DNA of 64,000 nt from Mycobacterium lacus (GCF_010731535.1 NZ_AP022581.1:3791952-3855951); one strand, 5' to 3'; positions 16,536 through 27,556 are shown, numbered from the stretch's first letter. Made by a program: numbers and translations. Notes: a model not told the origin generated them from the sequence alone.

Positions 16536-17902
16536 GCCGCCGGCCACGCCGCCACTGGCGGGGCGTTCCTGACGGCTCGAACACGGATGCGGGCGCCGCG
16601 GTGCGGGACCAGGATGACGTGCTTCAGCCTCGGCCGTTCGCCGGCCGCGTCGGTGGTGCTCAATTCGACCTGGCGCAGGATCTCCCGCAGGACCACCCGC
16701 ATCTCGAGCATGGCGAAGGTGGCGCCGAGGCAGCGCCGGTTGCCGCCGCCGAACGGCAACCAGGTGGTGGGGCCCAGGGTGGCGCCGATCATCCGATCGG
16801 GGTCGAACCGGTCCGGATCCCGGTACACGTCGGGGTTCGCATGCACCAGGCCGATCCCCGGGACCACCATGGTTCCAACCGGCAGCCGGTAGCCGGCCAG
16901 CTCGACCGGCTCGGTGAGGAGGCGGCCGACGTCGAACACCACCGGACGGATCCGCAGCGTCTCCTTCGCCAGCGCGTCGAGGTATTCGTCGCCGGCCGGA
17001 TCTCCCGCGGCGCTGGCATCGGCCGCCCACACCGCCTTGGCCAGGATGGCCGGGTGTCGGGTGAGTCGCTCCAGCGCCCAGGCCAGCCCGGTCGCGGTGG
17101 TGTCGTGGCCGGCCACCAACAGCGTCATCAGCTGATCGCGCAGCTCGGGGTCGGTCATCGTGCTCGCTGATCCCGAGCCGCCGTCCGCGTCCGCGCGCAC
17201 CAGCATGGCCAGCGCGTCGGCGCGCGCGGCCACGTTGGGGTCGGCCCGACGGTCGGCGATTTCGGCGTAGAGCAGCCCGTCCGCCTCGGCGATTCGCCGG
17301 CGCAGTGCCCGCCATGGGCGGTGACGCAGCAGCGTCGGGTTTGCCAATGCCAGCGTCTCCCACGGTCCCACCTTGAGCAGCCGCGGCATGACCTCGCGCA
17401 GCGCGGCCAGCCGGGCCGGATCGGCGGCGCCGATGACCGTCCGCAGGATCACCTCGAGGGTGATCTCGGACATCTTCGGCGCGACCGGGAAGGTTTTGCC
17501 CACCGGCCACGCCGCGATGTTCGCCGCGGCGATCCCGGCCATCACCTCCGCCTGATGGGTGACGGCGTCGCGATGAAATGGCGGCAGCATTAAGCGGCGC
17601 CGGTCCCGGTGCACGTCGTCGTCGATCAGCAACAGGGAGCCCTCGCCAAGCATTCCACGCAACATCGAGTTTGCTTCACCGGCATGAAAAACGCTGGGAT
17701 CGCCGGCGAACACCGTCTTGATGTGAGCCGGATCGGCCAGATACACCAACGTGCCAATTGACGCGATTCTCAGCGTAAAGACGCTGCCATAGCGACGCCG
17801 GCAGGCGGCCACGAACCGCGACCCGTGGCGCAACATCAACACCGTCTGCACCGAGCGGGGCAGCCGGGGTCCGGGCGGCAGCGCGGTCGTGGGCTTGCCC
17901 AT
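16514..17902 (-). CDS. Cytochrome P450, CYP135-like
   Basis: A 462-aa P450 with all core motifs. The I-helix oxygen-binding motif is AGHDTTATGLAWAL, the K-helix motif is ETLR (in LAKETLRIRP), and the haem-ligand loop is FGGGNRRCLG with its cysteine near residue 390. The proline-rich start (TTALPPGPRLP) and overall sequence suggest the CYP135 group, matching the position of Rv0568 cyp135B1. It is a soluble monooxygenase needing separate redox partners; none is encoded next to it. Substrate unknown. Confidence 0.87.
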   Translation of the reverse strand: MGKPTTALPPGPRLPRSVQTVLMLRHGSRFVAACRRRYGSVFTLRIASIGTLVYLADPAHIKTVFAGDPSVFHAGEANSMLRGMLGEGSLLLIDDDVHRDRRRLMLPPFHRDAVTHQAEVMAGIAAANIAAWPVGKTFPVAPKMSEITLEVILRTVIGAADPARLAALREVMPRLLKVGPWETLALANPTLLRHRPWRALRRRIAEADGLLYAEIADRRADPNVAARADALAMLVRADADGGSGSASTMTDPELRDQLMTLLVAGHDTTATGLAWALERLTRHPAILAKAVWAADASAAGDPAGDEYLDALAKETLRIRPVVFDVGRLLTEPVELAGYRLPVGTMVVPGIGLVHANPDVYRDPDRFDPDRMIGATLGPTTWLPFGGGNRRCLGATFAMLEMRVVLREILRQVELSTTDAAGERPRLKHVILVPHRGARIRVRAVRNAPPVAAWPAAHDRSMP

Positions 17903-18064
17903 CGCGTAAGTCTATGACGGATGCCGCCCGCCGTGTCCGGCTCGAGATCACGCGCGCGGCTTGGTCATGACGCGCCCCCACTCAAGCGATTCGCGCGCAT
18001 GCCCGGAGGTGACGGGATTTGTGCACGACGGGATGCCGCCGATGATGCGAGGGATGATGGGGCC

Positions 18065-19504
18065 TTAGGGGATCGCCGGGTGATCGAACCAAGGATGGGC
18101 CGATTCCAGTTGCGCGGCAAGGCGTATGAGAACGTCCTCCCGCCCGTACGCGGCGACGAGCTGGATGCCGATGGGTAGGCCGTCGGCGTTGCGGTAGAGG
18201 GGAAGGCTGATCGCCGGCTGTCCGCTCATGTTGAACGGGGGCGTGAACGCGGCGAACTGCCCGCCACGGCGCATCGGCTCCGTCGGATGTTCGGGATTGT
18301 TTGCGAACTCGGTCAATGGTGGCGGCGGTTCGGCCACTGTCGGAGTGAGGAGCAGGTCCCAGCCATCGGCCCACCACTGCTGCAGCGCACGCCGGAACGC
18401 GTAGACCGCGGCCTGCGCGGCGGCGTAGTCGACGGCGGTCACCCGCCGCGCCCCCTCGATGAACACCCAATTCACCGGTTCGATGTCATCCGCGGTCACC
18501 TCCCGACCGAGTGTGTCGCTGAACCCGCGCGCCGCCAGCGCCAGCTGCGTGGCCCATAGCGCCATGAACTTCGTCGGCAATGTCGTATCCGCAAGACATG
18601 CAGGCCACGCCGGCTCCACGATGTGGCCAAGGCCTTCGAGCATCGACGCCGCCGCGCGCACCGCCGAAACGCAGTCATGGTGCAGAAATTCGCCACGCGG
18701 ATGGACGTCGAGCAGGCCGACGCGCAGCCGACCGGGCTCGGCGCCAACCTCTTTGATGTACGGTCGCCGCGGCGCGGGTGCGATCACGGTGTCGCCGGTC
18801 CCGGGGCCGCACACCGCATCGAGCAGGCCTGCCGTGTCGCGCACGGTGCGGCTCACACATAGTTCGACGCCCAGCCCCGCTTCGGCGCGCACCGGCCCTA
18901 CCGTGATCCGACCCTGGCTCGGCTTGAGCCCCACGAGCCCGCAGCACGACGCCGGGATGCGGATGCTGCCGCCCCCGTCCGAGGCGTTGGCGAACGGGAC
19001 CATCCCTGTCGCAACCGCCGCGGCGGCACCGCCACTCGACCCACCCGGTGTGCGCTCCAGTGCCCATGGGTTGCGGGTCGGTCCCCAGGCCAGCGGCTGT
19101 GTCGTTGGCAGGCTGCCCATCTCGGAGCTATTCGTCCGCCCGGCGATGACCAGCCCGGCCGCCTTAAAGCGGGCCACCAGCGTGGTGTCGGCGACGTCGA
19201 TCTTGCCCGCCTCTTTCAGCGCCACATTGCCGTTGGAAAGCGTCTGTCCCGCGAAGCTCGTATAGAGGTCCTTCAGCAGAAAGGGCACACCCCGGAATGG
19301 CCCATCGGGAAGGTCCGGATCGGCGGCCACGGCCCGGGCGTGCTCGAACCACTCGATTACCACGGCGTTCAACGCCGGGTTGGATCGCTCGATGCGCTCG
19401 ATCGCCGCCTCCACCAGCTCGCTCGGCGTGACCTCGGCCTTGGCCACCAGCAGCGCCTGATCCGTGGCATCCATCCACCGTGTCTCGTCCGCAAGCCCAC
19501 TCAT
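18065..19504 (-). CDS. Amidase-signature-family amidohydrolase
   Basis: A 479-aa amidase with the Ser-cisSer-Lys triad: Lys78 in FLLKDLY, the GGSSGG loop (Ser156/157), and nucleophile Ser180 in DGGGSIRIPAS. It hydrolyses a carboxamide or cyclic amide; the substrate is not determinable. A longer frame exists upstream, but the ATG at 19504 begins the conserved N-terminus and only a weak AAAG precedes it. The 160 bp between it and the P450 gene hold nothing I can identify. Confidence 0.85.
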   Translation of the reverse strand: MSGLADETRWMDATDQALLVAKAEVTPSELVEAAIERIERSNPALNAVVIEWFEHARAVAADPDLPDGPFRGVPFLLKDLYTSFAGQTLSNGNVALKEAGKIDVADTTLVARFKAAGLVIAGRTNSSEMGSLPTTQPLAWGPTRNPWALERTPGGSSGGAAAAVATGMVPFANASDGGGSIRIPASCCGLVGLKPSQGRITVGPVRAEAGLGVELCVSRTVRDTAGLLDAVCGPGTGDTVIAPAPRRPYIKEVGAEPGRLRVGLLDVHPRGEFLHHDCVSAVRAAASMLEGLGHIVEPAWPACLADTTLPTKFMALWATQLALAARGFSDTLGREVTADDIEPVNWVFIEGARRVTAVDYAAAQAAVYAFRRALQQWWADGWDLLLTPTVAEPPPPLTEFANNPEHPTEPMRRGGQFAAFTPPFNMSGQPAISLPLYRNADGLPIGIQLVAAYGREDVLIRLAAQLESAHPWFDHPAIP

Positions 19505-19676
19505 GACTTTCGGTCTACCACGACCGAGAACGTCATCCTTGCCGTTGCCGAGGGTCAGTCGTGACGCGCTGGCTCTGAAGCAGCCCGAAGCCGGGCTCAA
19601 CCGACGAAGGCCGCCCGAGTTGCGGCAGGCGCCGAACCGCACTTGGCTCGTTGATCACACGACTTGGCAGGGAGAT

Positions 19677-20010
19677 CTGCTGATCAGTGGCTTTGATCGG
19701 CGCGCGCTCAATCGCGTGATTGCCTTGTTCGCGTGCTTCGCCTGTGTGGCCGTCGCCTCCTGTTCGGCGACCAGTGCTCCCCCGCCCGCGGCCAAGACAG
19801 CTAGGGCCACTTCGACAACCACCGCCAGCAAGGTCACCCGGCCCGCCCCGAGACCAGTCCATTGGCGAAAGATTGGCAAAGCGGCGGCGGAACGACCTAC
19901 TTCGGCCGCCCCGAGGACTCCTCGCTCAGCAGATCAGCGCTCGAGGATATGCCGGGAAATCATCTGGTGCAGGACCAGGATGGACGCTATCCCGGTCCGC
20001 GGACCTAGCG
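19677..20010 (+). pseudogene. Decayed small lipoprotein gene (frameshifted)
   Basis: This is the only content seen in the 530 bp between the amidase and the NarK-type gene. In one frame a basic, hydrophobic signal with lipobox runs from about 19692 (ALNRVIALFACFACVAVASC) into a Thr/Ala/Pro linker. That frame then becomes arginine-rich and noncoding-like near 19860. The neighbouring frame carries a protein-like stretch (DWQSGGGTTYFGRPEDSSLS, then GNHLVQDQDGRYPGPRT) that ends at a TAG at 20006-20008. The simplest reading is a lipoprotein gene broken by a frameshift near 19850. No good start codon is visible. The stretch 19505-19676 holds nothing recognisable. Confidence 0.4.
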
Positions 20011-20033
20011 CAGCGCCGCCCCCGGCGGTCTGG

Positions 20034-21338
20034 TCAGGCGGCCAACCGCCGAACGCCGCCGGGGATTAGCTGCCCCGGTGCGGAACCGGTTGTGGCGTCG
20101 TCTGGTTCGCGATGGGCGCGGACCGGGCGGCCCACGAGCGTCACCGTAAACGCGAGCATGCCGACCGCAACGACCGTCAGCGCGGCCAAACCGATCGCGT
20201 AGCTACCGAACATGCTGTTGAGTCCGCCCATGATCAGGGGCGGAACGAACCCACCGAGGCCGCCGGCCGCGCCGACCACCCCGGTGACCGAGCCAACCTT
20301 GTTGGCGGGGGCAAGCACGGCGACGAGCGCGAACACGGCGCCGCTACCACTGCCGAGCGCGGCGGCCATGGACAGGAACGCGATCGTGCCCAATGGCATC
20401 AGCGGCGGGGCAAACGCCTGGATGGCCGCCGCCACGGCCACGACCGCCATGCATACGGCCACGACGCGCACCGCCCCGAGCCGGTCGGACAGCCAGCCGC
20501 CGGCGGGCCGCATCAGGACCGCCAGCACGACGAACCCGGCCATCCGATTTGCCGCGTCGGCGTGGGTCAGCCCGTACGCGGTCTTCAGGTACGCGGGCAG
20601 GTAGACCGAGAACGCGACATAACCGCCGAACGCGACCGAGTACAGCGCCGCCGCCTGCCACGTGGCCGGCAGCCGCACGGTGTCGAGCAATCGTCGCACC
20701 ACCGGATCGGTGGGCACCGCACGTCCCGGGGCGTCGCGCAGCAGCAGCGCCGCCACGGCCGCATAGACCGCAAGGCCCGCCGCGGTCAGCACGAACGGTG
20801 CCACGACCCCGGAGAAATTCACGAGCCGCACCGTGGTCAACGCGCTGATCGCGGTCCCGCCCACTCCCATGCCGAAGATGCCGATGGCCAGGCCACGACG
20901 CTCGGGCGGGAACCAGGCGTTGACGAACGGCACACCCACGGCGAACGTGGTGCCGCCAAGTCCGAGGAAGAAACCACCGATCAGCAGCCCGGTCAGCGTG
21001 GCATGACCGGCCAGCCCCAGGTAGAGCACGGGCATAATCGTCAGCGCTGAGATGGCCGGGAGCATCACCCGGCCGCCGAATCGGTCGGTGAGCGCCCCCG
21101 CAGGAATCCGGCCGAGCGAGCCGACCACCACCGGCACGGCGACCACCAGTGCCTGCTGAAAGGAGCCCAGCCCCACCGAGTCCTTGAACAGCGGGCCGAG
21201 CGGGCTCAGCAGCGCCCATGCCCAGAAGTTGATCGCAAACCCAATCGTGGCCAGACTCAACATCAGTGCCCGCCTGCCGATTGCCGACGGTTGTCGTGCC
21301 GGCGCTTTCCCGCGTGCGCTGTGGTGCGTCGCGATCAC
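20034..21338 (-). CDS. NarK-type nitrate/nitrite transporter (MFS)
   Basis: A 434-aa major-facilitator protein with about 12 hydrophobic segments. The nitrate-porter signature region FAVGVPFVNAWFPPERRGLA and a glycine-rich GIFGMGVGGTAISAL helix are diagnostic of NarK/NrtP proteins; RIPAGALTDRFGGR is the loop-2 MFS motif. It should exchange nitrate and nitrite across the membrane. GTG at 21338 is chosen, and GTG at 21359 is possible; a longer frame upstream is not conserved-looking. A DosR-like palindrome lies about 40-75 bp upstream, which would fit hypoxic induction as known for narK2 of M. tuberculosis. Confidence 0.82.
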   Translation of the reverse strand: MIATHHSARGKAPARQPSAIGRRALMLSLATIGFAINFWAWALLSPLGPLFKDSVGLGSFQQALVVAVPVVVGSLGRIPAGALTDRFGGRVMLPAISALTIMPVLYLGLAGHATLTGLLIGGFFLGLGGTTFAVGVPFVNAWFPPERRGLAIGIFGMGVGGTAISALTTVRLVNFSGVVAPFVLTAAGLAVYAAVAALLLRDAPGRAVPTDPVVRRLLDTVRLPATWQAAALYSVAFGGYVAFSVYLPAYLKTAYGLTHADAANRMAGFVVLAVLMRPAGGWLSDRLGAVRVVAVCMAVVAVAAAIQAFAPPLMPLGTIAFLSMAAALGSGSGAVFALVAVLAPANKVGSVTGVVGAAGGLGGFVPPLIMGGLNSMFGSYAIGLAALTVVAVGMLAFTVTLVGRPVRAHREPDDATTGSAPGQLIPGGVRRLAA

Positions 21339-21393
21339 GCTTCGAGCGTGCGTCGGCACTGAGCAGTGTCGATAGGGGCTAGCGCCACCCGGC

Positions 21394-21413
21394 AGGGGGA
21401 CAAAGGTCCCACC
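21394..21413 (-). promoter_or_regulatory. DosR-like box upstream of the NarK-type gene
   Basis: The core GGGAC-AAAG-GTCCC lies at 21397-21410. Both 5-bp arms match the DosR consensus (TTSGGGACTWWAGTCCCSAA) exactly with the correct 4-nt spacing. The central AAAG and the outer TTS/SAA bases differ. It lies between the NarK-type gene and the SDR gene, closer to the former. Binding by DosR is inference. Confidence 0.55.
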
Positions 21414-21539
21414 CGCACCCGCGGGCAGCCGCCGGGCTCGCGCCGGGGGTGACTCCAGGTTCCCTAAACCCCTAAACGCTCCCCGCCGCAGTGGTTTCGT
21501 GACGCCCACCGGAATCCATGGCTGCTAACGTGGCCGCCC

Positions 21540-22343
21540 ATGGGTTCCTTGGATGGGCGGGTCGCCTTCATCACCGGAGGCGCTCGAGGGCAGGGGCGCG
21601 CGCATGCGTTGGCATTGGCCGCCGAAGGGGCGGATGTCGTCGTCGGCGATGCGCCCGCTCCGATGACGGGCCTGACCTACCCGCTCGGCACCGAGGGCGA
21701 CCTGCGCGACACGGCCAAGCTCGTCGAAAAGCACGGCTCGCGCTGCCTGCCGATCACCCTCGACGTACGCGACTCGGCCCAGGTGGGCGCCGCGGTCGCA
21801 CAGACCCTAACGGAGATGGGCAGCCTCGACATCGTGGTGGCCAATGCCGGCATCGTCAGCACCGGGCCGCTGGAGGAGGTCAGCGATCAGGTTTGGCGGC
21901 AGCTGGTGGACACCAACCTGACCGGTGTGTTTCATACCCTGCGGGCGGCCATACCAGTGATGCGGCGGCAACGCTTCGGCAGGATCGTGGTGACATCCTC
22001 GATGGGCGGTCGGATGGGCATCCCGGAGCTGGCGGCCTACAACGCGACGAAGTGGGGGATCATCGGGCTGGCCAAGTCCGTCGCCCTTGAGGTCGCCAAA
22101 GAGGGCATCACGGTCAACGTCATCTGCCCGACCACCACGCAGACCCCGATGGTGCAGCCCGCGGGCAGTGACGACGTTCCCGACGACTTGGTGCGCCGCA
22201 TGATGAAGGCCAACCCGATCCCTCGACCGTGGCTGCAGCCCGAGGACGTCAGCCGCGGGATGCTCTACTTGGTCACGGACCCCGGGGTCATCACCGGCAG
22301 CGTCCTGGAGATCGGCCTCGGCGGTAGCGCACGCATCCACTGA
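21540..22343 (+). CDS. Short-chain dehydrogenase, mycofactocin-coupled subfamily
   Basis: A 267-aa SDR. The cofactor motif is TGGARGQGRAHALALAAEGA, the NAG motif is VANAGIV, and the catalytic residues are Ser in VTSSMGG and Tyr/Lys in YNATK. The TGGARGQGRAHA form and a longer loop after VVGDAPAP are typical of the mycofactocin-dependent SDR group (TIGR03971). Those enzymes carry a non-exchangeable nicotinamide recycled by mycofactocin. No mycofactocin biosynthesis gene is in this window. The substrate is probably an alcohol. Confidence 0.82.
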   Translation: MGSLDGRVAFITGGARGQGRAHALALAAEGADVVVGDAPAPMTGLTYPLGTEGDLRDTAKLVEKHGSRCLPITLDVRDSAQVGAAVAQTLTEMGSLDIVVANAGIVSTGPLEEVSDQVWRQLVDTNLTGVFHTLRAAIPVMRRQRFGRIVVTSSMGGRMGIPELAAYNATKWGIIGLAKSVALEVAKEGITVNVICPTTTQTPMVQPAGSDDVPDDLVRRMMKANPIPRPWLQPEDVSRGMLYLVTDPGVITGSVLEIGLGGSARIH

Positions 22344-22354
22344 CGCCGAGCATT

Positions 22355-22438
22355 TGGTGGCAGGTGCAGGATTCGAACCTGCGTAGCTTTCGCGACGGAT
22401 TTACAGTCCGCTCCCATTGGCCGCTCGGGCAACCTGCC
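22355..22438 (-). tRNA. tRNA-Tyr (GTA), CCA encoded
   Basis: The minus strand folds into a class II tRNA. The acceptor stem GGCAGGT/ACCTGCC pairs perfectly at 22432-22438 and 22359-22365, followed by ACCA (22355-22358). The D-arm contains CCCGAGCGGCC, the anticodon loop CTGTAAA gives anticodon GTA, and there is a long variable arm and a T-arm with GGTTCGAATCC. All stems look intact. It sits between the SDR and yajQ genes; no integration scar is visible. Confidence 0.93.
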
Positions 22439-22507
22439 GCCTAGCAGGTTACAACGAACGGGTAGACAGAGCACAAACGGCTATCACCCGAAGGAGGGAT
22501 GGATCGG

Positions 22508-22999
22508 ATGGCGGATTCATCGTTCGACATCGTCAGCAAAATCGACCGACAGGAAGTCGACAACGCCCTCAACCAGGCCGCCAAGGAGCTGGCCACCCGT
22601 TTCGACTTCCGCGGCACCGACACCAAGATCGCCTGGAAGGGCGACGAGGCCGTCGAACTGACCTCGTCCACCGAGGAGCGTGTCAAGGCCGCCGTCGACG
22701 TCTTCAAGGAAAAGCTGATCCGCCGCGACATCTCGCTGAAGGCCTTCGAGGCGGGCGAGCCGCAGGCCTCCGGCAAGACCTACAAGGTAACCGGCACCCT
22801 CAAGCAGGGCATCAGCAGCGAAAACGCCAAGAAGATCACCAAGCTCATCCGCGACGAGGGACCTAAGAACGTCAAGACCCAGATCCAGGGCGACGAGGTC
22901 CGCGTCACCAGCAAAAAGCGCGACGACCTGCAGGCCGTCATCGCGATGCTGAAGAAGGCCGACCTGGATGTCGCGCTGCAGTTCGTGAACTACCGGTAG
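22508..22999 (+). CDS. YajQ-family nucleotide-binding protein (Rv0566c-like)
   Basis: A 163-aa protein matching the length of Rv0566c. It carries the family core: ADSSFDIVSKIDRQEVDNAL at the N-terminus, RFDFRGTD, and the C-terminal QAVIAMLKKADLDVALQFVN. YajQ proteins have two ferredoxin-like folds and bind nucleotides; some bind cyclic-di-GMP. Two ATGs are in frame (22499 and 22508). The strong site AAGGAGGG at 22491-22498 abuts the first and is 9 nt from the second, so 22508 is chosen. Confidence 0.9.
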   Translation: MADSSFDIVSKIDRQEVDNALNQAAKELATRFDFRGTDTKIAWKGDEAVELTSSTEERVKAAVDVFKEKLIRRDISLKAFEAGEPQASGKTYKVTGTLKQGISSENAKKITKLIRDEGPKNVKTQIQGDEVRVTSKKRDDLQAVIAMLKKADLDVALQFVNYR

Positions 23000-23086
23000 C
23001 TCTGGCGCCGTGGCGTCACGCTCGGCGAACAGGCACGCCGGCTTAGGCTGGGTGACGTCAGCCGTGAATCAAGCGAGGTATCCGCG

Positions 23087-24566
<1,480 letters not shown>

Positions 24567-24577
<11 letters not shown>

Positions 24578-25592
24578 GATGCGCGAGCCCAAAGTCGTTG
24601 TCCTCGGCGGTGGTTCCTGGGGTACCACCGTTGCGTCCATCTGCGCACGCCGCGGACCGACCCTGCAATGGGTGCGCTCCAAGGCGACCGCCAACGACAT
24701 CAACGACAATCACCGCAATACCCGCTACCTCGGAAACGATGTCGTCCTGAGCGAAACCCTGCGCGCCACCACCGACTTTGCCGAGGCCGCCAATTGCGCC
24801 GACGTCGTCGTCATGGGGGTGCCGTCGCATGGATTCCGGGGTGTGCTCACCGAGCTGGCCAGGGAACTGCGGCCCTGGGTGCCGGTGGTGTCACTGGTCA
24901 AGGGGCTCGAGCAGGGCACCAATATGCGGATGTCGCAGATCATCGAAGAGATACTGCCGGGTCATCCGGCAGGCATCCTGGCCGGGCCCAACATCGCCCG
25001 CGAGGTGGCCGAGGGCTACGCGGCCGCCGCGGTGCTGGCGATGCCCGACCAGCACCTGGCCACCCGGCTGTCGACGTTGTTCCGCACCCGGCGTTTCCGT
25101 GTCTACACCACCGACGATGTCATCGGCGTCGAGACGGCGGGCGCGCTCAAGAACGTCTTCGCCATCGCGGTCGGGATGGGTTATTCGCTGGGCATCGGCG
25201 AAAACACCCGCGCACTGGTGATCGCCCGCGCGCTCCGCGAGATGACGAAGCTGGGCGTGGCATTGGGCGGCAAAAGCGAGACCTTCCCCGGACTGGCGGG
25301 CCTTGGCGACCTGATCGTCACGTGCACCAGCCAGCGCAGCCGCAACCGCCACGTCGGTGAACAACTCGGCGCGGGCAAGCCCATCGACGAGATCATCGCA
25401 TCGATGAACCAGGTCGCCGAGGGCGTCAAGGCCGCCAGCGTGGTCATGGAGTTCGCCAACGAATTCGGGCTGAACATGCCGATCGCCCGCGAGGTCGACG
25501 CCGTCATCAACCACGGCTCGACCGTCGAGCAGGCGTATCGCGGCCTGATCGCCGAGGTCCCGGGACACGAGGTCCACGGCTCGGGGTTCTGA
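24567..25592 (+). CDS. gpdA1: Glycerol-3-phosphate dehydrogenase [NAD(P)+]
   Basis: A 341-aa GpsA-type enzyme that reduces dihydroxyacetone phosphate to sn-glycerol-3-phosphate for phospholipid synthesis. The Rossmann motif VVVLGGGSWGTTVASI is at residues 10-25. The AGPNIAREVAEG motif, the catalytic lysine in ETAGALKNVFAIA, and GLGDLIVTCTS are all present. The ATG at 24567 overlaps the monooxygenase gene; a second in-frame ATG is at 24579. The first gives the 341-aa length recalled for Rv0564c. Confidence 0.92.
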
Positions 25593-25603
25593 CTCGGCAG
25601 ATA

Positions 25604-26464
25604 TCAGCCCCGCGCCATCGCCTCCAGCCGGCGGATGCGGTCCTCGATCGGCGGGTGCGTCGAGAACAGCGAGCCGATCCGCTCACCCGCACGGAACGGG
25701 TTCGCGATCATCAGGTGCGCCTGGCTGGCCAGCTGCGGCTCCGGCGGCAGCGGGGCCAGCTGCACGCCGCCGGAGATCTTGCGCAGCGCCGACGCCAATG
25801 CCAGCGGGTCGCCGGTGAGCACCGCGCCCGATTCGTCGGCCTGGTACTCCCGCGACCGGGACACCGCCAGCCGCACCACCGTCGCGGCGATCGGGCCCAG
25901 CAACGAAACCAGCAGCAGCGCAAAAGGATTGCCGCCATCGCGGTTGCCGCCGAACATGCCGGCCCACATGGCCATGTTGGCCAGCGCGGTGATCACCGAC
26001 GCCAGCGCGCCGGCGACACAGGAGATCAGGATGTCGCGGTTGTAGACGTGCGACAGCTCGTGCCCGAGCACGGCTCGCAGCTCGCGCTCGTTGAGGATCT
26101 GCAGGATGCCGGTGGTGCAGCACACCGCCGCGTTGCGCGGGTTGCGGCCGGTGGCGAATGCGTTGGGTGCGGTTGTGTCGCTGATGTACAGCCGGGGCAT
26201 CGGCTGGTGCGCGCCGGTGGCCAGCTCGCGCACGATCCGGTACATCGCCGGCGCCTGAACCTCGGAGACCGGCTGCGCATGCATCGCCCGCAAGGCCAGC
26301 TTGTCGCTATTGAAGTAGACATAGACGTTCATCCCGACGGCGAACAGGACAGCCACCCACATGGCCGTCGTGCCGAACAACCGGCCGGCGAACACGATCA
26401 TTGCCGACATAACGACCAACAGCAGGAAGGTCTTCAACCTGTTGGCATGCGGATGCCAGGTCAT
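25604..26464 (-). CDS. htpX: Membrane zinc metalloprotease HtpX
   Basis: A 286-aa M48-family protease for membrane-protein quality control. Two N-terminal hydrophobic segments come first, then the zinc motif HELSH (VLGHELSHVYNRD, near residues 135-139), more hydrophobic segments, and the third zinc ligand in SREYQADESGA. The catalytic face should be cytosolic. ATG at 26464 follows AGGAGGA by 9 nt; a further upstream ATG (26488) lies inside that region and is rejected. It converges with gpdA1. Confidence 0.93.
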   Translation of the reverse strand: MTWHPHANRLKTFLLLVVMSAMIVFAGRLFGTTAMWVAVLFAVGMNVYVYFNSDKLALRAMHAQPVSEVQAPAMYRIVRELATGAHQPMPRLYISDTTAPNAFATGRNPRNAAVCCTTGILQILNERELRAVLGHELSHVYNRDILISCVAGALASVITALANMAMWAGMFGGNRDGGNPFALLLVSLLGPIAATVVRLAVSRSREYQADESGAVLTGDPLALASALRKISGGVQLAPLPPEPQLASQAHLMIANPFRAGERIGSLFSTHPPIEDRIRRLEAMARG

Positions 26465-26548
26465 GAGCGTGTGTCCTCCTACGAACACAGTGTCTTGCTT
26501 GTTACAGCCAAGTCAACGCCCGAGATGACCCGGTAGGTTCCAACGGTT

Positions 26549-27556
26549 CTAGCCGTGCCTGCTGACCGTGTATTCGACCAGTGCCTCCAGCGCGCGCCGG
26601 CCGGCGCCGTCGGGCAGCTGAGCCAGCTCATGACGCGCCTGAGCCGCATACTGCGCCAGGACGTCTTTGGCCTTGGCCATACCCGGTGACGCCCGCAACA
26701 ACAACAGTGCCTCGGTCACCTTGGCGTCGTCGTGCAGGGGTGCGGCCAGCAGCGTCCGCAGCCGGTCGCCGTCGGGCCCGGGTTCGGCCAGGGCGTAGAG
26801 CATGGGCAGGGTGTGCACCCCTTCGCGGACGTCGGTGCCCGGCAGCTTGCCCGACTCGTCGGGCTCGCTGTCGATGTCGATGATGTCGTCGGCGATCTGA
26901 AACGCGGTGCCCACGATGCCCCCAAGGCGGCTCAGCCGTTCGACCTGGTCATCGTCTGCGCCGGCGAACATGCCGCCTAACCGGCCCGCCGCGCCGATCA
27001 GGCAGCCCGTCTTCTCATGGACCACCTTCAGGTAACGCTCGATCGCGTCCGCACCCTCGGGGGCGCCGCGGGTCTCACGCATCTGGCCGGTCACCAGCTG
27101 GGCGAACGTATCGGCGATGATCCGCACCGCCTCAGGCCCCAGCCGTGCCACCAACCGCGACGCCACGGCCAACAGATAGTCGCCGGCCAGGATCGCGACG
27201 TTGTTTCCCCAGCGGGCATTGGCGCTGGGGGCACCGCGGCGGACCTCGGCCTCGTCCATCACGTCGTCGTGGTACAGCGTCGCCAGGTGGATCAGCTCGA
27301 TGACGGCGCCGGCGATGGTCACCTCGAAGGCGTCGGGGCTTGGGCCGGTCCGCGCGGACAACACGGTGAACAGCGGACGGAACCGCTTACCGCCGGCCAG
27401 GAACAGGTGCAGCAACGAATCGGTCATCACCTCGTCGGCGCCCCGCAGCTCGGCATCCATGAGCTGCTCAACCCGGGCGACATCCGCACGCACAGTCGCG
27501 GCGAACACGGCATCGCCGAAGTCCACGCCTGCCACCACCGTCGCCGGAGTCCTCAC
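26549..27556 (-). CDS. grcC1: Polyprenyl diphosphate synthase GrcC1
   Basis: A 335-aa trans-prenyltransferase. The first aspartate-rich motif is LYHDDVMDEAEVRRG (near residue 98), the second is ADDIIDID (near 222), and GGKRFRP binds isopentenyl diphosphate. It elongates allylic diphosphates. Its place beside menJ and the men genes suggests it supplies the menaquinone side chain, though this is not proved by sequence. The GTG at 27556 gives the length recalled for Rv0562. A TATGTT hexamer on the same strand ends 6 nt before that GTG, so the mRNA is probably leaderless. Confidence 0.92.
   Translation of the reverse strand: MRTPATVVAGVDFGDAVFAATVRADVARVEQLMDAELRGADEVMTDSLLHLFLAGGKRFRPLFTVLSARTGPSPDAFEVTIAGAVIELIHLATLYHDDVMDEAEVRRGAPSANARWGNNVAILAGDYLLAVASRLVARLGPEAVRIIADTFAQLVTGQMRETRGAPEGADAIERYLKVVHEKTGCLIGAAGRLGGMFAGADDDQVERLSRLGGIVGTAFQIADDIIDIDSEPDESGKLPGTDVREGVHTLPMLYALAEPGPDGDRLRTLLAAPLHDDAKVTEALLLLRASPGMAKAKDVLAQYAAQARHELAQLPDGAGRRALEALVEYTVSRHG

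Noticed and set aside
17903..18064. Small gene between the P450 and amidase genes
   Set aside because: Open frames there have no ribosome site, no conserved composition and overlap flanking genes in wrong frames.
22355..22438. tRNA-Tyr as an integration site for a genomic island
   Set aside because: No integrase and no repeated tRNA 3' end were seen nearby, and yajQ-gpdA1 downstream is normal core order.
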